Assembly: GCA_029210665.1 (NCBI GenBank)
Contig: JARGFN010000005.1
Coordinates: forward strand, 1 to 35,058
Length of the DNA stretch: 35,058 nucleotides
Source: Desulfobulbales bacterium
GTDB taxonomy: Bacteria > Desulfobacterota > Desulfobulbia > Desulfobulbales > JAGXFP01
Direction: 5' to 3'
Made by a program: the position numbers and the translations under genes. The notes under the pieces are model-generated. The model did no database searches, was not told where the DNA came from, and saw nothing but the letters and a program-made list of their open reading frames with translations. Shown piece after piece: positions 22,722-33,256 of this stretch (positions within the stretch are counted from its first letter, which is position 1; each line of letters begins with the position of its first letter).

Positions 22722-23424
22722 CCCTGCCATACAGACGATGCCTGCCGATATAATCGGCCACCTCGCCGGGAAGCAAGCCGGTCGGTAAATCTCCCGCCGC
22801 GATCATGCGCCGAATATCGGTGGACGAGATGGCGACAGGATCCATCACTACGGGATAGATTCGCCCGGCTCGGTCCGAGGCGCGCCAGCAGGAATCGGCG
22901 GGATCAAAAAAATAACGGCCCATTTGCGGGATGACCTTGGCGATCATCGCCAGAGGACAATCGGGCCGGGGCACAACGGCAATGTTGGTATAATCCGGCA
23001 ACCGCTGCCAGTTCTTCCAGGTCTTCAGTTCGACGAAGGCGTCCATGCCGACGATGAAAAAAAGCGCCGCCGCCGGGCCAAGGGTCCGGCGCAACTCCTT
23101 CAAGGTATCGACGGAATAGGAGGGTCCGTGCCTTACCCCTTCCATCTCGGACACCAGAAAACTGGGAAAGGCGCGGACGGCGATTCGCACCATCGCCACG
23201 CGGTTCTTGAAGGGGGCCATCTGCTCATCCCCTTTGTGAGGGGGGCGGGCGGCCGGAATGAACAGGATGGAATCCAGGTTCAGGCAATGGAGAACTCGCT
23301 CGGCCAGGCGCAAATGACCGTTATGGACCGGATCGAAAGTACCGCCCAGAACACCGATGCGCCTGCCCGGATTTTCCGGCGCCGCCGAATCATCGCCGGG
23401 CGTCGCGTTACCCGCACCATTCAT
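22702..23424 (-). CDS. nadD: Nicotinate-nucleotide adenylyltransferase
   Basis: A 240-residue nucleotidyltransferase that makes deamido-NAD from nicotinate mononucleotide and ATP. Motifs: GVLGGTFDPVHNGHLRLAE (nucleotide-binding HxGH), FIPAARPPHK, and ISSTDIRRMIAAG near the C-terminus. The N-terminal 20 residues (MNGAGNATPGDDSAAPENPG) are a low-complexity extension before the fold begins. It is the last gene of the conserved minus-strand block. The rsfS and rlmH genes that often follow nadD in relatives are absent here; instead its 3' end overlaps the PP2C gene on the other strand. Confidence 0.94.
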   Translation of the reverse strand: MNGAGNATPGDDSAAPENPGRRIGVLGGTFDPVHNGHLRLAERVLHCLNLDSILFIPAARPPHKGDEQMAPFKNRVAMVRIAVRAFPSFLVSEMEGVRHGPSYSVDTLKELRRTLGPAAALFFIVGMDAFVELKTWKNWQRLPDYTNIAVVPRPDCPLAMIAKVIPQMGRYFFDPADSCWRASDRAGRIYPVVMDPVAISSTDIRRMIAAGDLPTGLLPGEVADYIGRHRLYGRVKGNLR

Positions 23425-23525
23425 GGAGACTTACCTGTTTTCGAAGCGGCAACCGCCCGGGGTAACCAGGCCGCAACCAATCACATGGCCAGACAATCCC
23501 GGCAGTGCGCCCAGACCGCTTGCGG

Positions 23526-24782
23526 TCAGCCGCGGACCTGGCCATCGCCATAGACGATATACTTAAGGGCGGTCAGCTCCTTGAGCCCCATCGGGCCATA
23601 GGCATGGAGTTTGGTGGTGCTGATGCCGATCTCGGCGCCGAGGCCGAACTGGCCGCCGTCATTGAAACGGCTGGAAGCGTTTACCATCACCGCCGATGCA
23701 TCGACCTCCCGTAGAAAGCGCTGAGAGTTGCGGTAACTTTCGGTGACGATCACCTCGGTATGCTGCGAACCATGCTTGACGATGTGTTCGATGGCGCCGT
23801 CAAGGTCATCGACCACCCGCACCGCCAGGATCAGGTCCAGAAATTCCATGCCCCAGTCGTATTCCCGGGCGGATTTGGCTTCGGGCAGAATCCGGCAGGT
23901 TGCTTGACAGCCGCGAATTTCAACGCCGGCGGCGGTAAGGGCCCTGGCCGCCACCGGCAGAAAACCGTCGGCGATATCGCGATGAATAAGCATGGTCTCC
24001 AGGGCGTTACAGACCCCGGGGCGCTGGGTCTTGCCGTTGATAACGAGATCGACCGCCATCTGCCGGTCGGCGCTTGCATCGACGAAGAGGTGGCAAACCC
24101 CCTTGTAATGCTTGAGAACCGGAATCCGGGAATTTTCCGAAACGAAGCGGATCAGCCCCTCGCCGCCCCGGGGGATAATCAGGTCGATATACTTCTCCAT
24201 GGTCAGCATGGCATTGATTGCTTCCCGGTCGGTAACCGGCACAACCTGGATCACGGCCGGATCGATATTTTCGGCCGCCAGCGCTTCCTGGAGAACCTGG
24301 GCCAGGGCCAGGTTCGAATGGATGGCCTCGGAACCGCCCCGCAAAAAAACCGCGTTACCGGCCTTGAGACACAGGGCCGCGGCATCGACGGTAACATTGG
24401 GTCGCGACTCATAAATTATCCCGACCACCCCGAGGGGGATCCGCATCCTCCCCACCCTGATGCCGCTGGGCCGTTTAACCATTTCGACCACCTCGCCGAC
24501 CGGATCCGGCAAAGCCGCCACTTCGCGAAGCCCGGTCACCATCGAATCGATCACCTTGTCGGACAGCTCGAGACGATCCAGCATCGCCGCCGACAACCCC
24601 TTCTCCCGGCCCGCCGCAAGATCCTTGAGATTTTCCCCTTTGATGAAGTCGGCCCTTTTCAGAAGGTCGTCCGCCATGGCCAGGAGCAGCCTGTTCTTGA
24701 CAACGGTTGATATCGCCGCCATCTCCCGGGAGGCGCGCCGGGCCTGAAGCGCCATTGCACTGATCTGTTGTTCGATCGCCAT
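23526..24782 (-). CDS. proA: Gamma-glutamyl phosphate reductase
   Basis: A 418-residue NADPH-dependent reductase, second step of proline synthesis, converting glutamyl-5-phosphate to glutamate semialdehyde. Family segments seen: IPLGVVGIIYESRPNVTVDA, LKAGNAVFLRGGSEA, LIIPRGGEGLIRFV, HYKGVCHLFVD, the active-site stretch KTQRPGVCNALETML, and VNASSRFNDGGQFGLGAEIGISTTKLHA. I chose ATG 24782 (MAIEQQIS), giving the standard length; ATG 24800 and an earlier start at 24848 are alternatives. It is separated from proB by 205 nt that hold no recognised gene, so it may have its own promoter. Confidence 0.95.
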   Translation of the reverse strand: MAIEQQISAMALQARRASREMAAISTVVKNRLLLAMADDLLKRADFIKGENLKDLAAGREKGLSAAMLDRLELSDKVIDSMVTGLREVAALPDPVGEVVEMVKRPSGIRVGRMRIPLGVVGIIYESRPNVTVDAAALCLKAGNAVFLRGGSEAIHSNLALAQVLQEALAAENIDPAVIQVVPVTDREAINAMLTMEKYIDLIIPRGGEGLIRFVSENSRIPVLKHYKGVCHLFVDASADRQMAVDLVINGKTQRPGVCNALETMLIHRDIADGFLPVAARALTAAGVEIRGCQATCRILPEAKSAREYDWGMEFLDLILAVRVVDDLDGAIEHIVKHGSQHTEVIVTESYRNSQRFLREVDASAVMVNASSRFNDGGQFGLGAEIGISTTKLHAYGPMGLKELTALKYIVYGDGQVRG

Positions 24783-24987
24783 TTTCCTGTCAAGCTCCAT
24801 CTCGTTGTCGACTCTTTGCGAACTTATCCTGGGATGGCCAATTCGCAAAAAGCCGGGATTGCCATAATGTCATAGGGTGGTGAATAAAAATAATAGACCA
24901 CAAGGGAGATTGGATCAAGACAAGAATTGATGTAACAAATCGGTAATGCAGGGCAGAACTTCAGAGGCAACCGGCAAGCTCCTTGCC

Positions 24988-27218
<2,231 letters not shown>

Positions 27219-27270
27219 CTAAGCCGTCGTTCAAAAATAACTGTCACATTTGGAGGCTGTAAACGGCATA

Positions 27271-27322
27271 AGGGGCCGTATCCAAGCGGCTATTCATGTA
27301 ACAGTGGTTCTCGACGGCCCCT
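27271..27322 (-). promoter_or_regulatory. Long-loop hairpin between rpmA and obgE
   Basis: AGGGGCCGT and ACGGCCCCT form a perfect 9-bp stem around 34 nt. On the minus strand the stem begins within the rpmA stop codon. No T-run follows. It may be an RNA processing or attenuation site that sets different levels of ribosomal protein and Obg mRNA (inference). Confidence 0.4.
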
Positions 27323-27584
27323 AAACTGCTTCCGCGGGATAAACGCTGACCCTTTTGCGATTCCGGCCGAAGTCCTCATATTTGACGACGCCGTCCACTT
27401 TGGCAAAAAGCGTATAATCGCGGCCAAGCCCGACATTGGTGCCGGGATGGATCTTGGTGCCAAGCTGGCGCACCAGGATATTGCCGGCCCTGACCACCTG
27501 CCCGCCGAACCTTTTTACTCCGCGCCGTTGCCCGGCACTGTCGCGGCCGTTCCTTGAACTGCCGCCCGCCTTTTTATGAGCCAT
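27321..27584 (-). CDS. rpmA: 50S ribosomal protein L27
   Basis: An 87-residue L27, standard length. It starts [20 protein letters not shown] with the conserved [10 protein letters not shown]-terminus that reaches the peptidyl-transferase centre. There is no Firmicutes-type cleavable extension. It continues [24 protein letters not shown]. It follows rplU by 69 nt and precedes obgE. Confidence 0.97.
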   Translation of the reverse strand: MAHKKAGGSSRNGRDSAGQRRGVKRFGGQVVRAGNILVRQLGTKIHPGTNVGLGRDYTLFAKVDGVVKYEDFGRNRKRVSVYPAEAV

Positions 27585-27653
27585 ATCGGAACCTCTTCTC
27601 TACCCTTATTAAGGAAATATTCAATAAACCGCGCAAGCCGTCAAACAACGCGC

Positions 27654-27965
27654 TCAGGGATTAATCCCCTCGATTCGTAAAGCGGTGTAATGCTGTCGAT
27701 GACCGCGCTTGACCTCATAGCCTTTCCGGCGCTTCTTCTTGTAAACCAGCACCTTCTTGGCCTTGCCCTGCTCAACGATAGTCGCGGTAACCTTGGCGCC
27801 TTCCACCTGCGGCTGGCCGATCTTGACGTTCTCGCCATCGGCGACCATCAGCACATCGTCAAGCTCCACGGTCTCACCGACCTCTCCGGCCAGAGACTCG
27901 ACCCGAAGCCGATCACCCTGCGCCACCTGATACTGTTTCCCGCCTGTACGGACAATAGCGTACAT
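27654..27965 (-). CDS. rplU: 50S ribosomal protein L21
   Basis: A 103-residue L21 of standard length. MYAIVRTGGKQYQVAQGD at the start and KKVLVYKKKRRKGYEVKRGHRQHYT near the end are diagnostic. GGAGG sits 8 nt before ATG 27965; the open frame extends six codons further. It heads the ribosomal-protein/obgE transcript, with a strong promoter at 28085-28113. Confidence 0.97.
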   Translation of the reverse strand: MYAIVRTGGKQYQVAQGDRLRVESLAGEVGETVELDDVLMVADGENVKIGQPQVEGAKVTATIVEQGKAKKVLVYKKKRRKGYEVKRGHRQHYTALRIEGINP

Positions 27966-28084
27966 AATATCCTCCACCATCAAAAAATTCCGGCCATATC
28001 TATGTTACGATCGGCACAACCGACCGTCTTAATCGCGACGCCAATTACTTCATCCCATCCCATATGGGTAATTGTGAAACGGTG

Positions 28085-28113
28085 ATTAATAACAGAAAGC
28101 TACATTTTGTCAA
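28085..28113 (-). promoter_or_regulatory. Sigma70-type promoter of rplU-rpmA-obgE
   Basis: On the minus strand, a perfect TTGACA (28113-28108), a 17-nt spacer and ATTAAT (28090-28085), giving a leader of about 110 nt before rplU. It lies within the 312-nt gap 27966-28277, where I see no gene. The long leader could hold an r-protein control element, but no known fold was recognised. Confidence 0.65.
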
Positions 28114-28277
28114 CTTAAAACAATGAAGTCAATCCTCTTTATTAATCATCCGGCCAACCGATTATCGCGCCGGCCTTGGGTGGATCCGAGCACCGGACAG
28201 GCAAGCGGGACCAACGCCACATCCCGGCACCTTTGACCAACTCGCATGAAGTCGGAAAACCCTACAACGGAAAAAAC

Positions 28278-29816
28278 CTATTTCCCCTCCCAGACGATCT
28301 CATACTTCTCGATATGCAGGTCGCCGTTGGGGACCACGGTGATCCGCTTATTGATGCCGTCCTCAAGCTCATGGACGGTCGAGGACTCTTCCCTGAGCAT
28401 GATGGCCGCAACCTGGGGATTGACGCTGACAGTGACGTTATTGCCGCTCATCTTGCCGGCCTTGACCATGATCTTGCGAAGAATCTCGTAACAGACCGTG
28501 CGCCGCGACTTGATGATCCCGTCGCCATGGCAATAGTGGCAAGGTTCGCAGAGGATGCTGGCCAGGTTTTCGGAGCTTCTTTTCCGGGTCATCTGGACCA
28601 GACCGAACTCGGAGACCTTGAGGATATTGACCCGGCTCTTATCCTTCTTGGCCGCTTCCTTCAGGGCCCGGACCAGCTCGTCGCGATGGGCCTCCTCCTC
28701 CATATCGATGAAATCGATGATAATTATGCCGCCGATATTTCTGAGCCTCAACTGATAGGCGATCTCCCGGACCGCTTCCATATTGGTCTTGAAGATCGTG
28801 TCTTCCAGGTCGCTTTTCCCGACAAAACGGCCGGTATTGACATCGATCACCGAAAGGGCCTCGGTCGTCTCGATAATGATATAACCGCCGCAGCGGAGCC
28901 AGATCTTCTTGTCCAGCGCCCGGTTGATGTCCATCTCGATCCCGTAGGCATCGAAAACCGGGGTCTTTTCATCATAAAGGCCCACCCTTGACCGGAGGTG
29001 GGGGGCGAAGGTCTCGACAAATTTCAGGATGCGTTCATAGACCCGGCGGTCGTCGACGATCAACCGGTCGACATCCGCCGAAAAGATATCGCGCACCGTC
29101 CGCAAGGTGATATCGAGATCCTCATAGACCAAACTCGGCACCTTGGCCTGGGCCGCACTATCCCGGATCTCGTCCCAGAGATGCAACAGAAACTCCATAT
29201 CGGCCTCAAGATCGTGCTGCGAGGCGTTTTCGCCGACCGTCCTGACAATGAAGCCGGTCCCGGCGGGACGCAGGTCCTCGATGATCTTTTTCAGCCTCTG
29301 GCGGGTCTCTTCATCCTCGATCTTGCGGGAGATGCCGATATGGTTGGTCATCGGCATAAAGACCACATTGCGGCACGGCAAGGTAATATTACAGGTGAGC
29401 CGGGCGCCCTTGGTCCCGATCGGATCCTTGCAGATCTGGACCAGAATCTCCTGCCCTTCGCTCAACAGATCGCCAATGGAGATCTCGGGGGAAGCGTCGG
29501 GTATGGAGATATCGGCGACGGAATCGCCGCAGCATCTGCCCTCGTTTTCTTCCTGATCGCAGGACAGTTCCCGCTCACCGCCGTTCTGCCTGACGGTCAC
29601 GTCATCGACATAGAGGAAGCCGGTTCTCTCAAGGCCGATATCGACAAAGGCCGCCTGCATTCCGGGCAGCACCCTCTTGACCACCCCCTTGTAGATATTG
29701 CTGACCAAACCCTTCTCGGCGGGTCTTTCGATGTGAAATTCCACCAGATTGCCGTACTCGATCAGGGCCGTTCTAATCTCGAAAGAGGTCGCGTTAATAA
29801 TCAGATCCGTTGCCAT
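28278..29816 (-). CDS. rng: Ribonuclease E/G family endoribonuclease
   Basis: A 512-residue RNase G-type enzyme that matures rRNA and cuts mRNA in AU-rich single strands. The S1-like N-terminus (YKGVVKRVLPGMQAAFVDIGLERTGFLYVDD) is interrupted at about 76-115 by an acidic, Cys-containing insert. The catalytic metal site is in SVIDVNTGRFVG and IIIIDFIDMEEE. The zinc link is CEPCHYC. There is no long C-terminal scaffold, so it is of RNase G length rather than RNase E. It follows the radical SAM gene by 81 nt and precedes rplU, a conserved order in related bacteria. Confidence 0.93.
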   Translation of the reverse strand: MATDLIINATSFEIRTALIEYGNLVEFHIERPAEKGLVSNIYKGVVKRVLPGMQAAFVDIGLERTGFLYVDDVTVRQNGGERELSCDQEENEGRCCGDSVADISIPDASPEISIGDLLSEGQEILVQICKDPIGTKGARLTCNITLPCRNVVFMPMTNHIGISRKIEDEETRQRLKKIIEDLRPAGTGFIVRTVGENASQHDLEADMEFLLHLWDEIRDSAAQAKVPSLVYEDLDITLRTVRDIFSADVDRLIVDDRRVYERILKFVETFAPHLRSRVGLYDEKTPVFDAYGIEMDINRALDKKIWLRCGGYIIIETTEALSVIDVNTGRFVGKSDLEDTIFKTNMEAVREIAYQLRLRNIGGIIIIDFIDMEEEAHRDELVRALKEAAKKDKSRVNILKVSEFGLVQMTRKRSSENLASILCEPCHYCHGDGIIKSRRTVCYEILRKIMVKAGKMSGNNVTVSVNPQVAAIMLREESSTVHELEDGINKRITVVPNGDLHIEKYEIVWEGK

Positions 29817-29897
29817 CCGCCTGTCACCCGCTAAAAAATATTAAAAAGTAAAATCGGTTTTTTATGTCTCCGCACAAAGTCAAAAACGGCTTAGCCA

Positions 29898-32405
29898 TCA
29901 GGCCTCCCGGCTCCACATCTTCATAACCCTGGACCGGGCCGCTTGTTCAACCGTCAGATCGAACAGGGCCGCCATGATCTCCATGGGCTTCAGGGCCGCC
30001 TTGCCGCCCTCGGTCAACAGCTGCATTTCGACCTGCCCGCCGTCGAGCATGGCAAAACCATGCAGCATGAGCCGGGCGTCCACCCTGCGCCGTCGGCCTT
30101 TTCTTGTCACCTCGATTTCCAGAGGCTCATTGCCGGCAAAGGAATCCAGCATCCCGGGCTTTATCGGCTCGACGGTTTTGATATGATAACAGGTCAAAAG
30201 TCTTTGCTCAACCCGGCCGGAATCGAGGGTGACGCTCCGCACCGCGAAGCCCGCCGGCAACTCCCGGTTGAGAATCTCCTTGAGCCTTTCGAGCTCGGGC
30301 GGAATCCGGTGCAGCTCGACCAGCAGATACTCCGCCCGGCTCTCGGTGCCCAGCGGCAAGGCCGGGCTGAAAGTTACCCGCGGACTCGGGTTGAAGCCCT
30401 GGGAAAAATTCAACGGCAGGCGAACCCTGCGCAGAACCCGGTAAAAGAGCTGGATTACCTCAAGGTGACCGGAAAAGCGCGCCGGCCCGAGCCGACTGTA
30501 GTCAATGCGGTAGATAAAGCGATTATCGCCGCTGGTCCCGTCCCGCGGCGCCGCCCCGTCCTTTTCCGCGGCGGGGGGGGCCGCGGCTAAATTGCAATCC
30601 TTGACAACCACCGGTTTAATGATCTTGAAATCGCACAGGCCGCATTTTTGACAGCCATGCACCCGGCAGTCCGGGGTATAGATACCGGTGAGCGCCTTGC
30701 GTTGCTCCGCCTCGATAAATTCGGGATCGACCCGGCAGTCGAGATGGTTCCAGGGCAAGGGTTCGTTGTCGTCCCGTCGGCGCAGATAGCCGTCAAGATC
30801 GATCCCGACGCTCTCCGCCGCCGCCAGCCAGGTATCGAGTCGATAATGTTCCGTCCACGCGTCGAGCCTGGCGCCGCGCCGCCAGGCCGCCTCGATCAAG
30901 GTTGACAGGCGGCGATCTCCCCTTGACATCACCCCTTCGAGATAACTCTGGCGGGGATCGTGCCATTTCAGTTGAAAGTTTTTTCCGCGGACCTCCTTCT
31001 TGAGATAGTCGATCCTGGCGAATCCTTCGTCGATCCCGAGCTGCCTGGCCCGCTGGAAGGGGGTATGGGGCTTGGGAACGAAGGTGGCGACACTGATGTT
31101 GATCCGCCGCCCGCCCTGCGCGGCGGTCTGCAGGGCCCGTTTGGCGAGAAGCGGGATGGCCGCCAGATCCTCATCGGTCTCGGTGGGCAGCCCGAACATG
31201 AAATAGAATTTGAGCAGTTTCCAGCCCAGGTCGAAGGCGGCCCGGCTGGTGGTCAGCAGGTCTTCCTCGGTAATGCCCTTGTTGATCACCCGGCGCAACC
31301 GGTCGGTCCCCGCCTCCGGGGCGAGGGTGAAACCGCTCTTCCGGACCCGTTTGATCTGGTCCATGATTTCGGCAGTCAGGGTTCCAACCCGCATGGACGG
31401 CATCGACACCGCCACCCGGTCCCGCGCCAGCCGGTCCATCAGGCCGACCAGAAGCTCGGAGATACAGGAGTAATCGCCGGTACTGAGCGAAAGCAGGGCC
31501 AGTTCGTCAAAACCGCTTTCGTTGATCCCCTTTTCGGCCAATTCGAGAATCCTGGCGGGAGAACGCTCCCGGACCGGCCGATAGACCATGCCGGCCTGGC
31601 AGAACCGGCAGCCCCTCGTACAGCCCCGGGCGATCTCGATACCCAGCCGGTCATGGACTATTCTGCTTAACGGCACCAGGGGCGGGTCGCCGCCGCTATT
31701 TTCGATATCGGCCAGGATCCGGCGCCGGACCGAATTTTGCCCGGCCAAGCCGCGCATGCCGCTGAAGTTGCCGGAGTGATCGTAGCGCGGTTCGAAAAAA
31801 GAAGGGACATAAACGCCCTCCACCGCCGCCAGACGACGCAGGACCTCGGCCCGGCCCGCGCCCTCGCTTTTGGCGGCCAGCAACAGCTCGGCAATCACCA
31901 GAACAGCCTCCTCCCCGTCCCCGAGAAGAATGGCGTCAAAAAACTCCGCTACCGGTTCGGGATGAAAGGCGCCTGGCCCGCCGCCGATCACCAGGGGATG
32001 GCGGTCGTCGCGCTCCAGGCTGCGAAAAGGCATCCCGGCCAGGTCGAGGATTGTCAGGATATTGGTATAACAGAGTTCATAGGGCAGGGTTATGCCCAGG
32101 AAATCGAATTCCCCCAGGGGACGATGCGATTCCAGACCGAACAGCGACCGGCCGCTGTCGCGCAGAACCTTCTCCATGTCCGGCGCCGGCGCATAGGCCC
32201 TTTCCGCCAGGACCCGCGGATGGTTGTTCAGCAAATGATAGAGGATCTGCAAGCCCTGATGGGACATGCCGATTTCGTAAAGATCCGGGAAGACCAGGGC
32301 GCAGCGAAGCTCGGCATGGCGCCACTCCTTCTTTACGATATTAAACTCGTTACCGGCATAGCGGCTCGGGCGGCTGACCAGCGGGAGGATGTCGTCGATG
32401 CTCAA
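29898..32405 (-). CDS. TIGR03960 radical SAM protein fused to DUF2344 domain
   Basis: An 835-residue fused protein. Residues 1-200 form a B12-binding-like domain. The radical SAM core has the cluster motif in ARGCTRGCRFCQAG (Cys-x3-Cys-x2-Cys). A Cys-rich linker CRVHGCQKCGLCDFK follows near residue 610. The C-terminal 200 residues (YRIDYSRLGPARFSGHLEVI; NFSQGFNPSPRVTFSPALPLG) match the DUF2344/TIGR03936 family. This fusion commonly precedes rng in Desulfobacterota and its substrate, possibly an RNA or ribosomal target, is not established. Start is TTG 32405, overlapping the lipoprotein stop as TTGA, so translation is probably coupled. Confidence 0.92.
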   Translation of the reverse strand: MSIDDILPLVSRPSRYAGNEFNIVKKEWRHAELRCALVFPDLYEIGMSHQGLQILYHLLNNHPRVLAERAYAPAPDMEKVLRDSGRSLFGLESHRPLGEFDFLGITLPYELCYTNILTILDLAGMPFRSLERDDRHPLVIGGGPGAFHPEPVAEFFDAILLGDGEEAVLVIAELLLAAKSEGAGRAEVLRRLAAVEGVYVPSFFEPRYDHSGNFSGMRGLAGQNSVRRRILADIENSGGDPPLVPLSRIVHDRLGIEIARGCTRGCRFCQAGMVYRPVRERSPARILELAEKGINESGFDELALLSLSTGDYSCISELLVGLMDRLARDRVAVSMPSMRVGTLTAEIMDQIKRVRKSGFTLAPEAGTDRLRRVINKGITEEDLLTTSRAAFDLGWKLLKFYFMFGLPTETDEDLAAIPLLAKRALQTAAQGGRRINISVATFVPKPHTPFQRARQLGIDEGFARIDYLKKEVRGKNFQLKWHDPRQSYLEGVMSRGDRRLSTLIEAAWRRGARLDAWTEHYRLDTWLAAAESVGIDLDGYLRRRDDNEPLPWNHLDCRVDPEFIEAEQRKALTGIYTPDCRVHGCQKCGLCDFKIIKPVVVKDCNLAAAPPAAEKDGAAPRDGTSGDNRFIYRIDYSRLGPARFSGHLEVIQLFYRVLRRVRLPLNFSQGFNPSPRVTFSPALPLGTESRAEYLLVELHRIPPELERLKEILNRELPAGFAVRSVTLDSGRVEQRLLTCYHIKTVEPIKPGMLDSFAGNEPLEIEVTRKGRRRRVDARLMLHGFAMLDGGQVEMQLLTEGGKAALKPMEIMAALFDLTVEQAARSRVMKMWSREA

Positions 32406-33256
32406 TTTACTTTCACTCTTTTAAAACTCGGGGGAAGTTCCAACTCGAAATCGACCGGCGAGGAGGGAAAGCCGGTCCGCCAGTCGTCCAGCCGGATCGT
32501 CAGTTCACCGGCGTGATCGCGGCTTACCGCGGTCAGACGACCGGGCAATCCGCACTCTCCGGCGCCGTACTTGTCATAAACGATCTCCAGCGCCGCCCGG
32601 CCGTCCTCATCAAGCTTCAGATCGCGGCGGATCAGCTGCCGGGCCGGATCGAAAAGCACCAGGCTGCGGCTGTTGCCGGGTTCGCGGGCAAGTTCCAGCC
32701 AGACACCGCGGCCCCGCTCGTCACCACCGGTCGAGAGGATCCGCACCTCGCCGGGCGCCAGTCTGCCGATCAAGGTATAATAAAGGGCGCCCGGCTCGAT
32801 CCCGGCGGGGGCAATTCGCCGGTAAGCCTCGGAATCGACATCTCCTTGATAAATCAGCCGGTCGGGGAACCGGACGAAATTGAATCGTTCGCCGTCGCTG
32901 ACCAGCGCGACCAGAGGCTGGCCGAGGGGGTTTATCCCGACCAGTTTCACGAAAGAGGGGGCCATGGCCTGCAGATAACCGTTCATCGTCCCCCGGTAAA
33001 ATCGCGAATCGACGGTGACGGTCAGATCGGCATCAACACTCTTGTCACATAGACGCTGACGGCCGGCCATCTCCTTGAAGGATTGCCTGGCCGCCACGCT
33101 CTCCGCCGCCGAAATCGGCAGCCGGGCCGGCAGACCGGCGCAGCCGGCCAAGACGATCGAAAGAAAGATAAAGCTTAGTTGAGCAGCTCGTCTGCTCGTA
33201 CGAAACTTATGCCCTTGCGGTATAAGAGACAAAACACGGCGAAACACGGCGATCAC
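32402..33256 (-). CDS. Outer-membrane-type lipoprotein, LolB/DUF4292-like candidate
   Basis: A 284-residue predicted lipoprotein. The lipobox is VLAGC with Cys39; the mature part reads VDADLTVTVDSRFYRGTMNG ... FVKLVGINPLGQPLVALVSDGERFNFVRFPDRLIYQGD, reminiscent of the LolA/LolB-like fold or DUF4292. Substrate binding of lipids or lipoproteins is a guess. It starts at GTG 33256, overlapping the TPR gene stop as GTGA, and overlaps the next gene at its end. Residues about 11-28 (LIPQGHKFRTSRRAAQLS), just before the hydrophobic signal segment, are encoded by repeat A. No start codon lies between the repeat and the lipobox, so the repeat-encoded part must be translated. Confidence 0.75.
   Translation of the reverse strand: MIAVFRRVLSLIPQGHKFRTSRRAAQLSFIFLSIVLAGCAGLPARLPISAAESVAARQSFKEMAGRQRLCDKSVDADLTVTVDSRFYRGTMNGYLQAMAPSFVKLVGINPLGQPLVALVSDGERFNFVRFPDRLIYQGDVDSEAYRRIAPAGIEPGALYYTLIGRLAPGEVRILSTGGDERGRGVWLELAREPGNSRSLVLFDPARQLIRRDLKLDEDGRAALEIVYDKYGAGECGLPGRLTAVSRDHAGELTIRLDDWRTGFPSSPVDFELELPPSFKRVKVN
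33172..33226 (-). repeat. Family A REP-like repeat, copy 4 (inside a gene)
   Basis: Contains GAGCAGCTCGTCTGCTCGTA then CGAAACTTATGCC, matching copies 1-3. Unlike those it lies within a reading frame and encodes part of the signal peptide region of the lipoprotein. Confidence 0.8.
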
